A stretch of 64,000 nucleotides of DNA, taken from positions 12,424,113 through 12,488,112 of the forward strand of contig OZ038386.1 in the NCBI GenBank assembly GCA_964036045.1, in the 5' to 3' direction. Below, in pieces: positions 32,393 to 42,300 of this stretch. A program made the translations under genes and the position numbers. Origin of the DNA: Eutreptiella sp. 'Long Island Sound 2002' (Eukaryota > Euglenozoa > Euglenophyceae > Eutreptiales > Eutreptiaceae). Position 1 is the stretch's first letter. Every line of letters starts with the position of its first letter. Under the pieces are notes generated by a model. That model was not told the DNA's origin and ran no database searches. It saw nothing but the letters and a program-made list of their open reading frames with translations.

Positions 32393-32697
32393 TCGGCAAT
32401 TCGTTGCTCCTTGGGCTTCTTGTCGTGATGGGCGGCGAAGTAGGTCTTCTTGTCTTTCTCATATACCTTGCAATGCCGGTGGTCATGTGCATGGTTGCTC
32501 CCCTTGCCGTAGCAGAGCCAGCAACCGTCGTGCTGTGATCTGTACTTGCGGAACGAGAGCGGCGGGTTCCCGATCCTCCGCGGTTCCTTGCGGTTCTTGG
32601 TCCTTTGGTCAAGGCGGTTCCACCTGGACCTGTCCTGCCCATGCTCCTTCATATTGTGCGCTACGAACGCGAAGAAGTGGGCTTCTTTCTGATCCTC
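32290..32697 (-). CDS. Nucleocapsid zinc-knuckle segment of B gag
   Basis: The frame reads MKEHGQDRSRWNRLDQRTKN ... DGCWLCYGKGSNHAHDHRHC (CX2C then His/Cys, about 32460-32530). It ends in a Gly/Lys-rich GKGQGKGQGKGGGKGHGGG tail. It would bind genomic RNA and packages it. It is out of frame with the preceding gag core (frame change near 32698) and overlaps the protease frame. Confidence 0.65.
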   Translation of the reverse strand, partial: EDQKEAHFFAFVAHNMKEHGQDRSRWNRLDQRTKNRKEPRRIGNPPLSFRKYRSQHDGCWLCYGKGSNHAHDHRHCKVYEKDKKTYFAAHHDKKPKEQRIADWKAKHGDGGKGQGKGQGKGGGKGHGGGPAQTDA

Positions 32698-35238
32698 TCA
32701 GGTGGTCGCGGTCCAGAGATTTTGGCGGCTTCCACTCCCTTCCTCCGCGGTGCCGACCGTGTCCTCCTTGACCTCTCGGTGTTGGCGATCTTCCCGATAA
32801 CCTCGATGTCCATGGCCCTGTCGATCCTGCACGTGGGCCTCGTTCTTGGCGTTGAGCTTCAGCTCCACCGTGATGTACTTCACGATCTCGTCTAGGCTCA
32901 TGCGGGCGAAGATGACCTGCATCCTCAGCGGCTCTCCGCGCCTCCACTCTGCGTTGTTGAGGCGCATCAGCCTTTGCCCCATGGTGTCGCCGAATACCTC
33001 CACGTAGACGGCATTCTTCAACCCCAACATTCGGCTTGGCTCGCCGAGGTTTCGCCAGAAAAACTCCATTATTCCGGCGTGGTTGTCCTCCGATGCCATG
33101 ATCCGTACGGCCACGCGCTTCTTTGCTCTCTTCTTTTCCTCGTCCTCCACTCTCTTCTTCCAGTGGCCGGGGAGGACGTCCTGGAGCAGGTGTCGGATCT
33201 CGCTGGCCTCATTCCAGTCCTCCACCAGCTTGAGGCTTCTTTGGTACTTGCGGATGTACCGATTTCATTCTCGGACCCTCGACTCCCCGCGCTCCAGCGG
33301 CAGCGGAATGAACCACAAATCCTCGAACTTCTGGTTGGGGGCGTCCACTCGCTCCTGGTCCTCCAGCCACTGGAGGCAGGCCTGCTCCATCTGGATCAAT
33401 CCCTCGCGGATCTGATCCCTGAGCTCCTCCTTCAGGTCCTGCGCCAGCCTGTGTGGGAATGTCCGACATACCCACTTGTCCCTTGGCGCTCCCTTCATCT
33501 CGCCGACGACCTCCTCAGCGAAGTCCTCCCAATCCAGGATGAAGTCATCCAGGTTGGAGGGGTTGCGATCGTAATGGGGGATTTTGATTCCCCTGAGGTC
33601 GTCAATCCTGATGGCGTCTCCAAAGTCCGCAGCCACCACTCCACCGAGACGGATACCACCTGTGGCCGGGAGGTGTGAGTACACTCCCCGTACATCCCTC
33701 TCCTCCATGGTGTGCGGTCCAGTTGGGCCTGAACCCATGGGGTTTGGGATGCGGGAAGGACTTGCCCCACCGGCTGTCCATATCCCCGTAGTGGGGTCCT
33801 TCACCCCCAGTTTTCTGCCTGGATGGCCTCGACCATGTCTGTCGGCCCTTCCCATGGTTTGCCCCTGCATGGTCTGGATCTCCTCTTCCGCATAAACTGC
33901 TTGGGCAGTCGTAGTGGTCGGTGGATCCTGGGCGGCATGGGACATCTGAACCATCAGGCTCCTCAGGTCTGTGGTTGCGTGCTCTTCCCGCATGGACACA
34001 GCCGGTGCCGTATGCTCCCCGAGCATTTTGGATTCGCTGAACATGGGAACAAACGGCAGCGCACCCGGGTCAACACGCGGAGGCGTGTATGGTGCCTCTG
34101 CAGGGCCGCCCATGGGTTTATCCATGGCGCTCCTGAGGGTCTTAACCCGCTCCACCAGCTCTGCCGTTGCTGGCCTTGCCGGGAGCTCCGGACCCGAGGC
34201 GAGGGGTTGTACCTCCTCTAGCCTTTTCAGGCGTCCCGACATATCCTCCACCAGGTGGACGAGGCTGTCCACCACTCGCTGCTGCTTCTGCAGGGCCATT
34301 CCCAGGTTCTCCCGGTACCGGTCCTGCTCCGCTCGCAGCTCCGCTATGTCTCTCTCCGCTTCCGACTGGTCATCCAGGATCCCCGCGATGTCTTCCTCTA
34401 GGCCGTCCTTCTGGTTGTCCAGGCGGTCGAGGTGCTGCACGATGGCGTCCATCCCCATCTTTGGGTAGTTGCCGATGAGGAAGGATACGTGCTCGCAGTG
34501 GCACTCAACGTTTTTTCCACCTGATCCGGCGCATCCCACTGTTCCCGGCGCCTTGGATTCCTCCGCCATGGGTGTGTCGCCCATGTTATCCCGCGTTGGC
34601 TCCGTGTGTCGGGCCACAGGCGCTGTTCTGGCTCTGGTAGGCCTCTCCAACGCCTCGGCGTCATGCTCCAGGCTGGGTTCGGGGGCTGCGTGCGCCCTTG
34701 TGGGCGGTATGGCCATCTCTTCCGACTCCGAAGGGAAAGCGGTCCGATAGCCATCGGAATGCCCATCAGAATCTGCAGCTGACCACAGCCTGACCGGGCT
34801 GGGATCCGTCTCCATTGCCCTGGCTTCTGCCGCGGGTTTTGGGGACCCGCGCTTCCCATAACTCTGGGCTCTGCCGTTGCTGCCAGTCTCCTCCAACTCC
34901 TCCGCAGCGGAGCTCAGATTGCAAGACTTGCGGCATTGCCTTTCACACATGGAGGCCAGGTCCTCCATGTCTAGCCCATGTCCTACAAGGGCTCTCCGTC
35001 CTGAGCATCTTCGCTCTTCTCGGGCTTCCAAGTCCGGCGTTGACTCCACGGACTCAACGATCTGCACCCGGGGCGTCCTTGGGCAGGGCTCATGAGGGCC
35101 CAAGTCCCCGGTGGGGCGGTAGGGGGCAGGTACTCCTCTGCTACCATAAAGAAGGTCCCTACCAGGAGCGGCCCCTGCTGTACCCCTTCCACCATATCCT
35201 GTCACTCCTATGGTCTTGCTTCTCACCAGGTTCTGCAT
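32698..35238 (-). pseudogene. Family B gag, starts inside the LTR
   Basis: The start codon at 35238 lies within the 5' LTR. The frame crosses the LTR end and primer-binding site as RDLLYGSRGVPAPYRPTG. The N-half is acidic and disordered with a coiled coil (EEDIAGILDDQSEAERDIAE). The gag core follows (HYDRNPSNLDDFILDWEDFA ... FEDLWFIPL). TGA at 33265-33267 interrupts VRE-stop-NRYIRKYQRSLKLVEDW, and the same frame continues to 32698 (MASEDNHAGIMEFFWRNLGE). Possibly CGA to TGA decay. Confidence 0.78.
35131..35146 (-). promoter_or_regulatory. Primer-binding site of B
   Basis: The minus strand reads TGGTAGCAGAGGAGTA directly after the LTR, complementary to the initiator tRNA-Met 3' end. It is also coding, in frame with Gag (GSRG). 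Confidence 0.88.
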
Positions 35239-35490
35239 GATCTTGCCCTATCCTGCACAATTTCCCACAAAAAATAGTAAAATATGGCTCCTTCACACAA
35301 ATCCTGATCCCTTGCAATAACCAACTCCCAAGTACAATAGCTCCAATCCAAATGATCCACACTGAGGGCTTCCAAGGGTGTTTGAGGTCCTGCGTTGACA
35401 CTCAACAACTCCTTTCAACACGCCGGTCGTCTCACGGTGCACACGGAGACACGGGCGCTGGACATGTACATAGAATTGCACCAATAGAAT
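35147..35490 (-). repeat. 5' LTR of B, visible part
   Basis: Pairs with 24318-24661. It includes the B gag start codon at 35238. The right edge abuts GC-rich DNA without a target duplication. Confidence 0.85.
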
Positions 35491-35945
35491 GAAGGAAAAA
35501 GGCCACCGCACCAACCCGCGACACCGCCCTCCGCGCCGCCAGCCTCCGCACCCCAGACGACCTCCCCCCCCCACCTACAGACAGTGACCACCCCCCGCCG
35601 GAGGTCTGGGTTACAGTCCTCGAGCGCAGGCACTACTACCTGATAGCCACTACGGCTACGTCACCCGGCCCGCAATGGCTCAACAAAGGGACAGACACTA
35701 TGCTCGCCCCAGGGACCACCCCACCAGGGGCGGTGGGGGACCCCACCACCCAGCACAGGGTCCTCAGGGGCGTCCTCCATCCAGGGGACAAGCCCCCTGC
35801 CCGCGCACTGGCCCAAATCACCTCAGGGAAGGCGGGCTACCACCTGGGATTGGCCATGCTCTGCCTGACCCACTGGATCCAGCGCCGCTGGCCACCCACG
35901 GGGACCGTGCCCTGGGTTTGGGCCATCCCCACCGCCCACACACAA
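35491..35945 (+). pseudogene. GC-rich host ORF 2, first visible part
   Basis: The open frame reads RDTALRAASLRTPDDLPPP ... EVWVTVLERRHYYLIATT ... GYHLGLAMLCLTHWIQRRW ... VWAIPTAHTQ and is interrupted by element C at CACAA (35941-35945). After removal of C the frame continues directly at 46924. RHYYLIATT (candidate catalytic His) followed across the insertion by PQQSLTCGYHAIHRVL (Gln then Cys) is reminiscent of the His...Gln-Cys order of C48/Ulp1-like cysteine proteases. This is tentative. The 5' end is missing at the join with B. Confidence 0.45.
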
Positions 35946-36478
35946 TGTAAGTGCGGCTAACCCCCATCTGCTCAGATTTTAGCAGATCTGCCCCAGATTG
36001 GCTACATTTTGGCCATTTTCTCTGCTTCGGCGGAATCGCCGCCCTGCAGCTCAGTCTCAGTATCAGACCTATATATTTCTGATGTGCCGGATCTGATTCC
36101 GCGGTCCATTCATCGTAAATCCGTCGCGTTCCGATCATTTACCCGGAATCGCCAATTGCCGCTGATGCGCGCCCGAAGCCAAATCAGCCAAATATTTTTT
36201 CACAATCGGATTTTTATAAATCTTTTCAGACAGATATGGACACTCAGATGTACTTAGGATAATCTGCATCAATTTTCTTCATAGACTGGGATTTTTTGCC
36301 GGATAACAATCAGCATGGATCTTGCCTCCGTTGTCGCCGCTCTTGCCTCCGTTGGTGTCCGTGTATCCGGTTCTGCCCCCAACAGCAGCGTTCAGGTCGA
36401 CTCCTCGCGTGCCTGCCCCCCCCGTCTTGCCGGCCCTGAGCCCTCCGGCACCATCAACGACCTAGGGCAGCACTTTCA
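35946..36478 (+). repeat. 5' LTR of C
   Basis: Canonical TG...CA ends. It contains the gag start codon at 36315 and thus encodes the first 55 Gag residues. Confidence 0.95.
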
Positions 36479-38558
36479 TGGTAGCAGAGGCTACCTGAAT
36501 GTTGCTTCACAGCCCTTCAGTCCACAGCCCGCTCCCCAGTACGGCCCCGTAGACCCCGCCGCTTCTGGGGAAGTAACGATTACGCTGCCATGGTGCTGCG
36601 CGAACGAGGCCTTGAGAGGAATGCCTTGCGCAAGCCCAAGCTGCCCAAGAAGGGCGCACATCAGCAGCTGTGGAGACCCAGATTACCATAATCCCAGTCG
36701 AAACTGGCCATCGAGCAGCTGGAATCCGCCGGCCTACGACGATGGCAACGCTCCAGTGGAGCTTACGGACCTGGCAGGTACCAACCTTCCTTACGGAGGT
36801 CCAACATTTGAGACCATTGACGCCGATCTGAACGACATCGAGATGGGTGGTCCAGGTGAGGTACCTAGCTATAATCGACCAGCCTCTTGGGCACACTGGG
36901 GCGACCATTTATCCCCAGAAGTGACCCGTAACCTTGAGGCCTTTGAGGTCCTTTGTCTCTTAGCCACGTCTAAGCTGATCGAACAAGAAAGAATCGCCTC
37001 TGATTTTTTAACGGAATATTTTTTCCTCCTTCAGAACGAAATTAATACCAGGATGTGGTGGCGTTCTCAAGAAGATGACTCTTTTGCCATTTTTTTGCAG
37101 ATCTGGGAGGCAAGCCCCTTCCCGAAGGAGAAAGGTCCGGCACCTGTTCCCGGGCCCTCCGCCCCTCATCCCCCTGTTTCCATCCGCGACGATGTAGCCG
37201 CCGCGGTTGAGGAAGGAATTTTAGAGGCGTCCAGGCAGGCAAGCCTGGAAATCAGGGCTGAAGGAGCTCCCCAAGTGGACTCCTGGCTGCGGACCACCGA
37301 GATCAGCGGTCCGACAGCCTGCTCAGGCCCTTCAGGACACGGTATGTACTGTCCTGCCGACTGCTCCTGCAGATTCCAGCGAGATGCGGAGCTCCAATTG
37401 CTCAAAGATCAAATGCACCTGATCATTCAAACGCTGGGAATAAAAGATCTTTTCAAGACGCACATGCGGTCTGAGGCCGCCTCATCGGTGGAACAAGCAA
37501 CAGAGCCATCGGAGGAGGCGACAGAAATTTTTTCCATTGCTCCTTCGGTGGACTCCAGGACCACCGATGCAAGGATCAGCAGGACCAAGCTAAAGGAAAG
37601 GGTTAAAATCTCTCGTTCTGAGAGTAGGACGGCGAAGGCTAGGACTGAGGCTCAGAATGCCAAGCGAACTGCCTCCCGTACTGCCCCTCCTGCTGCTGAT
37701 TCCAATACCTTAGCCCAGCTGTTGCTCGCCCAGACCCTCGCCGGAGCTGGTGTGGCGAATGATGCCGCCAAGGTGTCTGCCATTACGGCTGGTGTTGGGC
37801 TGGATTCGCTTCTTAATCCTACTTCCTTGCGACTTCGTCAGGTTGCCAAGCAACCGAAGTATAATGGGAACCCCCGACGTTGGCCTCAGTTCCAACGGGA
37901 ATTTAAACAGTGGGTTAAGACTCAAAAACTCCAAGATGATCAGTTCCTGATGGTCCTCTTGGATTGCCTTGAGGGAGCGCCGGCCAACACTTGGCTCAGG
38001 ACTTGGAGTGATCGCGAGGATACAAGTTCCCCCCTTACCTTTGATGAGGTGTGGGAACAGTTGGAGGTACGTGGATCCCGGCTGCCAGAGGACCATTACC
38101 ACCAAATGTTGAAGAATTTTCCTTCATTCTCGCGATTAATCTTGCACGAAGTGCAAGACAAAAAACAGCGCTTCTGGAATTTAGTGGAAGAAGCTGAACA
38201 TTCAGGCGAAAAATTTTCTAGTGCCGGGCTGAAAAGTCTGATTTTTGACAAGATCCCCTCAGAAACTGCCGCCACCCTTCGGAACAAACAGTCCGAAGAA
38301 AAGGTCAAGACCTGGTGGGCGGAGGTGGAAGGCTTCGATGCCTCCGCCAATGAATTTTCAGTTCGGGAAGCACTTCAAAAGTGTTCCCCCACGTCGTTTT
38401 CCAAGGTGAAATTCACTGAAAACACGTGGAAAATCAAGTTTCATGAACAGGAGGATCGGGACTTGTTTGTCCAAGTCCTCAACAGGGGAGTGAGTTTCCA
38501 TGGCCATCGCCTGAAGGCCAAAAACTGGGTGTTTTCGTACACCCCGAAGGAACTCTAG
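36315..38558 (+). CDS. Family C Gag (capsid precursor)
   Basis: 747 codons starting MDLASVVAALASVGVRVSG inside the LTR. The frame crosses the LTR end and primer-binding site as QHFHGSRGYLNV, then an N-terminal Pro/Ser-rich half. A basic stretch (KERVKISRSESRTAKARTEA, about residue 430) is followed by the retrotransposon gag core at about 505-690 (KYNGNPRRWPQFQREFKQWV, APANTWLRTWSDRED). It ends at TAG 38556-38558, but the same frame stays open for another 262 codons, so the stop is either read through or a nonsense change. No zinc knuckle is present in this part. Confidence 0.88.
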   Translation: MDLASVVAALASVGVRVSGSAPNSSVQVDSSRACPPRLAGPEPSGTINDLGQHFHGSRGYLNVASQPFSPQPAPQYGPVDPAASGEVTITLPWCCANEALRGMPCASPSCPRRAHISSCGDPDYHNPSRNWPSSSWNPPAYDDGNAPVELTDLAGTNLPYGGPTFETIDADLNDIEMGGPGEVPSYNRPASWAHWGDHLSPEVTRNLEAFEVLCLLATSKLIEQERIASDFLTEYFFLLQNEINTRMWWRSQEDDSFAIFLQIWEASPFPKEKGPAPVPGPSAPHPPVSIRDDVAAAVEEGILEASRQASLEIRAEGAPQVDSWLRTTEISGPTACSGPSGHGMYCPADCSCRFQRDAELQLLKDQMHLIIQTLGIKDLFKTHMRSEAASSVEQATEPSEEATEIFSIAPSVDSRTTDARISRTKLKERVKISRSESRTAKARTEAQNAKRTASRTAPPAADSNTLAQLLLAQTLAGAGVANDAAKVSAITAGVGLDSLLNPTSLRLRQVAKQPKYNGNPRRWPQFQREFKQWVKTQKLQDDQFLMVLLDCLEGAPANTWLRTWSDREDTSSPLTFDEVWEQLEVRGSRLPEDHYHQMLKNFPSFSRLILHEVQDKKQRFWNLVEEAEHSGEKFSSAGLKSLIFDKIPSETAATLRNKQSEEKVKTWWAEVEGFDASANEFSVREALQKCSPTSFSKVKFTENTWKIKFHEQEDRDLFVQVLNRGVSFHGHRLKAKNWVFSYTPKEL
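36479..36490 (+). promoter_or_regulatory. Primer-binding site of C
   Basis: TGGTAGCAGAGG immediately after the LTR, an exact complement to the animal-type initiator tRNA-Met 3' end. It is translated in frame within Gag. Confidence 0.92.
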
Positions 38559-39347
38559 GAGGAGGTTGAGCGGCTCGCCGACGCCGCCAATCAGAATTTC
38601 CATGAGGGTCTTGGGGGAAACAAGAATACCCAGCAAAACACCCAAAATGGGGCCCAAAAGGGCAACAAAAAGGTGAATGACACCCGGAATGTTCAGCAGC
38701 ACTGTAGCATCTGCCTTCCTTTAGGTTCTACGAACCGAGCTAAGACGCATTCTACTGATAATCACCGATGGTCTCCTTACGATCACAAGGTGATTGGTGA
38801 AAATATCAGTAATTCGCAGAATTCAGACAGGAATGACAGACAGGTGCACGGTGGGAAGGCTGGAAAAGGGAATCCGACCCCCTCCGGTGGAAACAAAAAT
38901 CCTGGAGGCCCTAGCGGGTCCCAAGGCACAGGAAATCGGACTCCATCCGGCTCCGGTGGGCAGCCAAACGGCCAGAAAAATCCCAATAGCAACGCCGGAG
39001 GCGGAAATCGAAATCCAGGCCAAACCCCTCAATCCGGTGCAAACAAGGGAAATGCTCAAGGATTCCAGGGTAAAGGTAAGGGAAATCCTTCGGGAACCCC
39101 TTTCTCTGGTAAGGGCAGAGGGCGTGGCGACGGTGGAGGTCCATCATCCGGCGGCCGTGGCCGTGGACGTGGAAAGGGCAACCATCGTGTGGATCAGGTC
39201 TCAGGTGCAGATCAGGTGTCCGATGCGGATCGAGATTATGTGGAAAATGCCTTGAATCCAGCAGATGATCTGCTCCAAGATGAGTGGGTCGACGAATCAG
39301 GGTGTGTTCACAATGTTAACGCAGCGACTGGAGGTCAGAACGCCTAG
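38559..39347 (+). CDS. Gly/Asn/Arg-rich nucleocapsid-like extension of C Gag
   Basis: It continues the gag frame after the TAG at 38556 (EEVERLADAANQNFHEGLGG). From about 38830 it is Gly/Asn/Pro-rich, ending in RGG-type repeats (GKGRGRGDGGG, GGRGRGRGKG). Such tails bind RNA and probably replace the zinc knuckle used by families A and B. Stop TAG GGG AGC at 39345 lies just before the protease, and the frame continues open into pol without any shift. An internal ATG at 38673 exists but has no clear initiation context. Confidence 0.7.
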   Translation, partial: EEVERLADAANQNFHEGLGGNKNTQQNTQNGAQKGNKKVNDTRNVQQHCSICLPLGSTNRAKTHSTDNHRWSPYDHKVIGENISNSQNSDRNDRQVHGGKAGKGNPTPSGGNKNPGGPSGSQGTGNRTPSGSGGQPNGQKNPNSNAGGGNRNPGQTPQSGANKGNAQGFQGKGKGNPSGTPFSGKGRGRGDGGGPSSGGRGRGRGKGNHRVDQVSGADQVSDADRDYVENALNPADDLLQDEWVDESGCVHNVNAATGGQNA

Positions 39348-42300
39348 GGGAGCCACGAAAATCGCCCCTCCCCAGGCGATTTCAGGCATGATCCCCAGAT
39401 TCCTTCTCGACCACTACTTGATGTAGGGTCGCTTGTCTCCTCTCCCCTGGATCCGGCAGCGGATCCTTCTGTTGTAGTGGACGAGGTTGGTGTACAGTCC
39501 AAGCACAGGGCCCGTCAGTTTGTCACAAAGCTGTGGGTCTCTGATTGCAAGGGCAATTTCCACCTCGCCACTTGTTTGTGTGACAATGGATCGGAGGTAA
39601 ATCTCCAATCCAATTCTTTCTTGCCTGACGACTGCGTGTTTGATTCGCCTCATCCTGTTACCCTCGAGGGAGTTTCTGGACATTCTCTCGCAGGTGGGCA
39701 ACGCGGTTGTTATATATCAACTCATTTGGTCGCTCAAGACCTTTGGGAAGATGGAAATGTGGAGGAAGTTATCCTTAAGGATGACTACTTCTATCGTGCC
39801 GACATAAAGTATGACCTTTACTTGGGCCATCCTTGGCTTCGCAAGAAGAGGGTGGCGCCCGTAGGTCATCGGCGTTGTTTTTTGCTGGAGTCAGGTCCCT
39901 TGGAGCGTCCTGAATTTCGTTTTTTGCACGCAGGGTTTAAAAGTGCAGAAGAATTTTTGAAGCAAAAAGTTACACCAAAGTTTGGCGAAGATGTCACCAT
40001 TGCAGAGGTGAATGGGAGTGCCGTTTACTCCCGAGAGTTAGAATGTCTTCGTAGGGACTCCCAGCCACGACGCCCTTTGCGCTGGCACTCTTCATCCTAC
40101 AGAGTTGTCGACAAATGGCGCGATACAATTTGTGAATATTTTTGTGAACACCATTCCTTTTGGCCACAGTATGATGCCTTTGCTAACCGCGAGAACAAGC
40201 GCTTTGACAAGCACTTTCGCGACGCTTGGACCCATAAATGGGACAAGAAGTTATGGATTAATCCTCCGTTTCACTTAATCAAGCAGGTCATCCACAAAAT
40301 CAAGCAAGATAAAACCCAGGCGATTTTAGTTGTGCCCTTGTGGGACGACAAGCCTTGGTTTCAGGAATTGCAAGACATTTGTGTAGATTACATCGAACTT
40401 CCCAGGAAGATTAAGCTGTATGCCAGGGACGAAACAGGTCCCCTGCCACAGCGGCCCTGGAGTTCGCTTGCATTCCTGGTAGATGGAAAGCTTTCTGACT
40501 CTGATTCTGCTGATTCTGGTACTGATTCATGTGTTGGGTCTGAATCTGAGGTTGAGCGTTGTACTGATGATGAATCTATTTTTTCTGATTTTTGTCCGTC
40601 AGATGCCCAAGGTGATCCAACGTCAAATGGATCTGCCTCGTCTCCCTCTTCCCCAATACGATCTACATCCAAAAGAATCTACGGCGCACGGACGACAAAA
40701 AAATCTTCTTCGCGCCGCAAATTCAGAGTTTTTTATGAAAAACCCCGTGTGGAAGCTTTCCTAGATCCTTTCGAGGAGCTGGATCACGAAGAGAATCTCT
40801 GGAATGTTGACACTCGACCCACCTATCTTCAAGAGGCAGTTGATACGGACCTTTTTAGGGACATCCGTAAGAAGATTCTTCCTGCCAAGGCCGAACAAAT
40901 CGCCAAAGTTTTTTCGACAGTAATTCCTGGCGATCAGGTGGACACTGAGTTGTGTTCCAAGAAAAGAGACAAGATTTTTGAGGAACGGAAGGACACAACC
41001 CTTTCGGGGAAGTTGATCAAAAACCCCCCTGTCTGTGGGCAGTTCGGTGAAGCCTTCATCGAGCTTCGTGAAGGGTACAAGGCGAAGAAACAGCGTCCTT
41101 ATGAGAACCATGGACAGAAACATGAGAATCTCAGAAAAATAATCGAGAGAAATGTCAGGGAATTTGGGTGGCTTGAGGGTTGTATGACCAGCGAGTGGTG
41201 CTGTTCACCCTTCACAGTCCCGAAGCCGCCGCCTGCAGACCAGAACACTATTGATGGTTGGCGAATGGTTGTTGATTTTCGCAACCTCAACGCCGAAACC
41301 AAGGCGGATTCACACCCCCTGCCCCTCATTGAGGGAAAAATCGCCAAGAGGGCAAGAGGTCGTTTGTTTTCTGTGCTGGATCTCCGTCACGGCTTTCACC
41401 AAATGCCGTTGAGGAAGGACAGCCGACCTCTCACCTGTATGTGCACGCCATGTGGCCCAGTCCAGTGGACGGTCATGCCCATGGGCCTGAAGAACGCCCC
41501 TTCGTTTTTTCAAAGAATGATGGAGGATGTGCTTTTTACAGCTCATCCTGAACTTCGTGCCTTCGTGAGTGTGTACATAGATGACATAATCATCGCGACA
41601 GAGGGGGAGGGACTGACTGAAGCCGAGCTGGTGGCCTTACATGAAAAGCAGCTGAACCAGGTGTTGGACATTCTTGATGCCAATCAGCTGATTTGTGGGC
41701 CAAAGAAGGGAAAGTTTTTTTTAAAATCAGTCGAATTTTGTGGTTCTCTCCTTGAGAATGGCACCCGACGACCCAGTCCAGGGAAGCTCGTCGCTATTCA
41801 GAAGTGGAAGCGCCCTGAGACGATCACGGAATTGAGAGGATTCCTGGGTTGTTGCAATTTTTACCACACTTTTGTGCCGAATTATGCCAAATTTGCTGCC
41901 CCCCTCACTGAACTATTGAAGGTAGGGAGAGATGCGGGCAAGGCAGGTTCAAAGGTTCGTGTCAAGTGGACTGACGAGTGCGAGGAGGCCTTCCATCACT
42001 TGAAGGCGGCCCTCTGCGAAGTCGCCACGTTGCATGTGCCGCAATTTGACCGACCCTTCTACATAAGAACCGACGCTTCTAGGTACGCGATCGGAGCTGT
42101 TCTCGAACAGGTTGATGAAGTCACCGGCGATCATTACCCTCTTGCATTTTGGTCTCGGAAGCTAGCCCCACGCCAAATGCAATGGTCGCCGCGTGAGCAA
42201 GAGACTTACGCCATAATCTGCGCTCTGAAGAAGTACCAATCGTGGGTTGGCACCAATCGAGTCGAGGTCCTAACAGATCATCGATCTCTGGAGTATTGGG

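Larger units (their letters stand above)
24318..35490 (-). mobile_element. Family B LTR retrotransposon, 5' LTR truncated
   Basis: Matching terminal segments of 344 bp at 24318-24661 and 35147-35490 bound a complete coding set: gag, nucleocapsid, protease, Dam-like domain, RT, RNase H, integrase, chromodomain. No target duplication links the two flanks (GCGG on the left, GAAGG on the right). The 5' LTR may therefore be cut short at 35490 by a rearrangement or assembly join, and the true LTR may be longer than 344 bp. Confidence 0.85.

Noticed and set aside
38673-39347. A separate gene for the Gly/Asn-rich protein of C
   Set aside because: It is in the same frame as gag and pol and lies between two TAG codons; it is best read as the nucleocapsid part of Gag.
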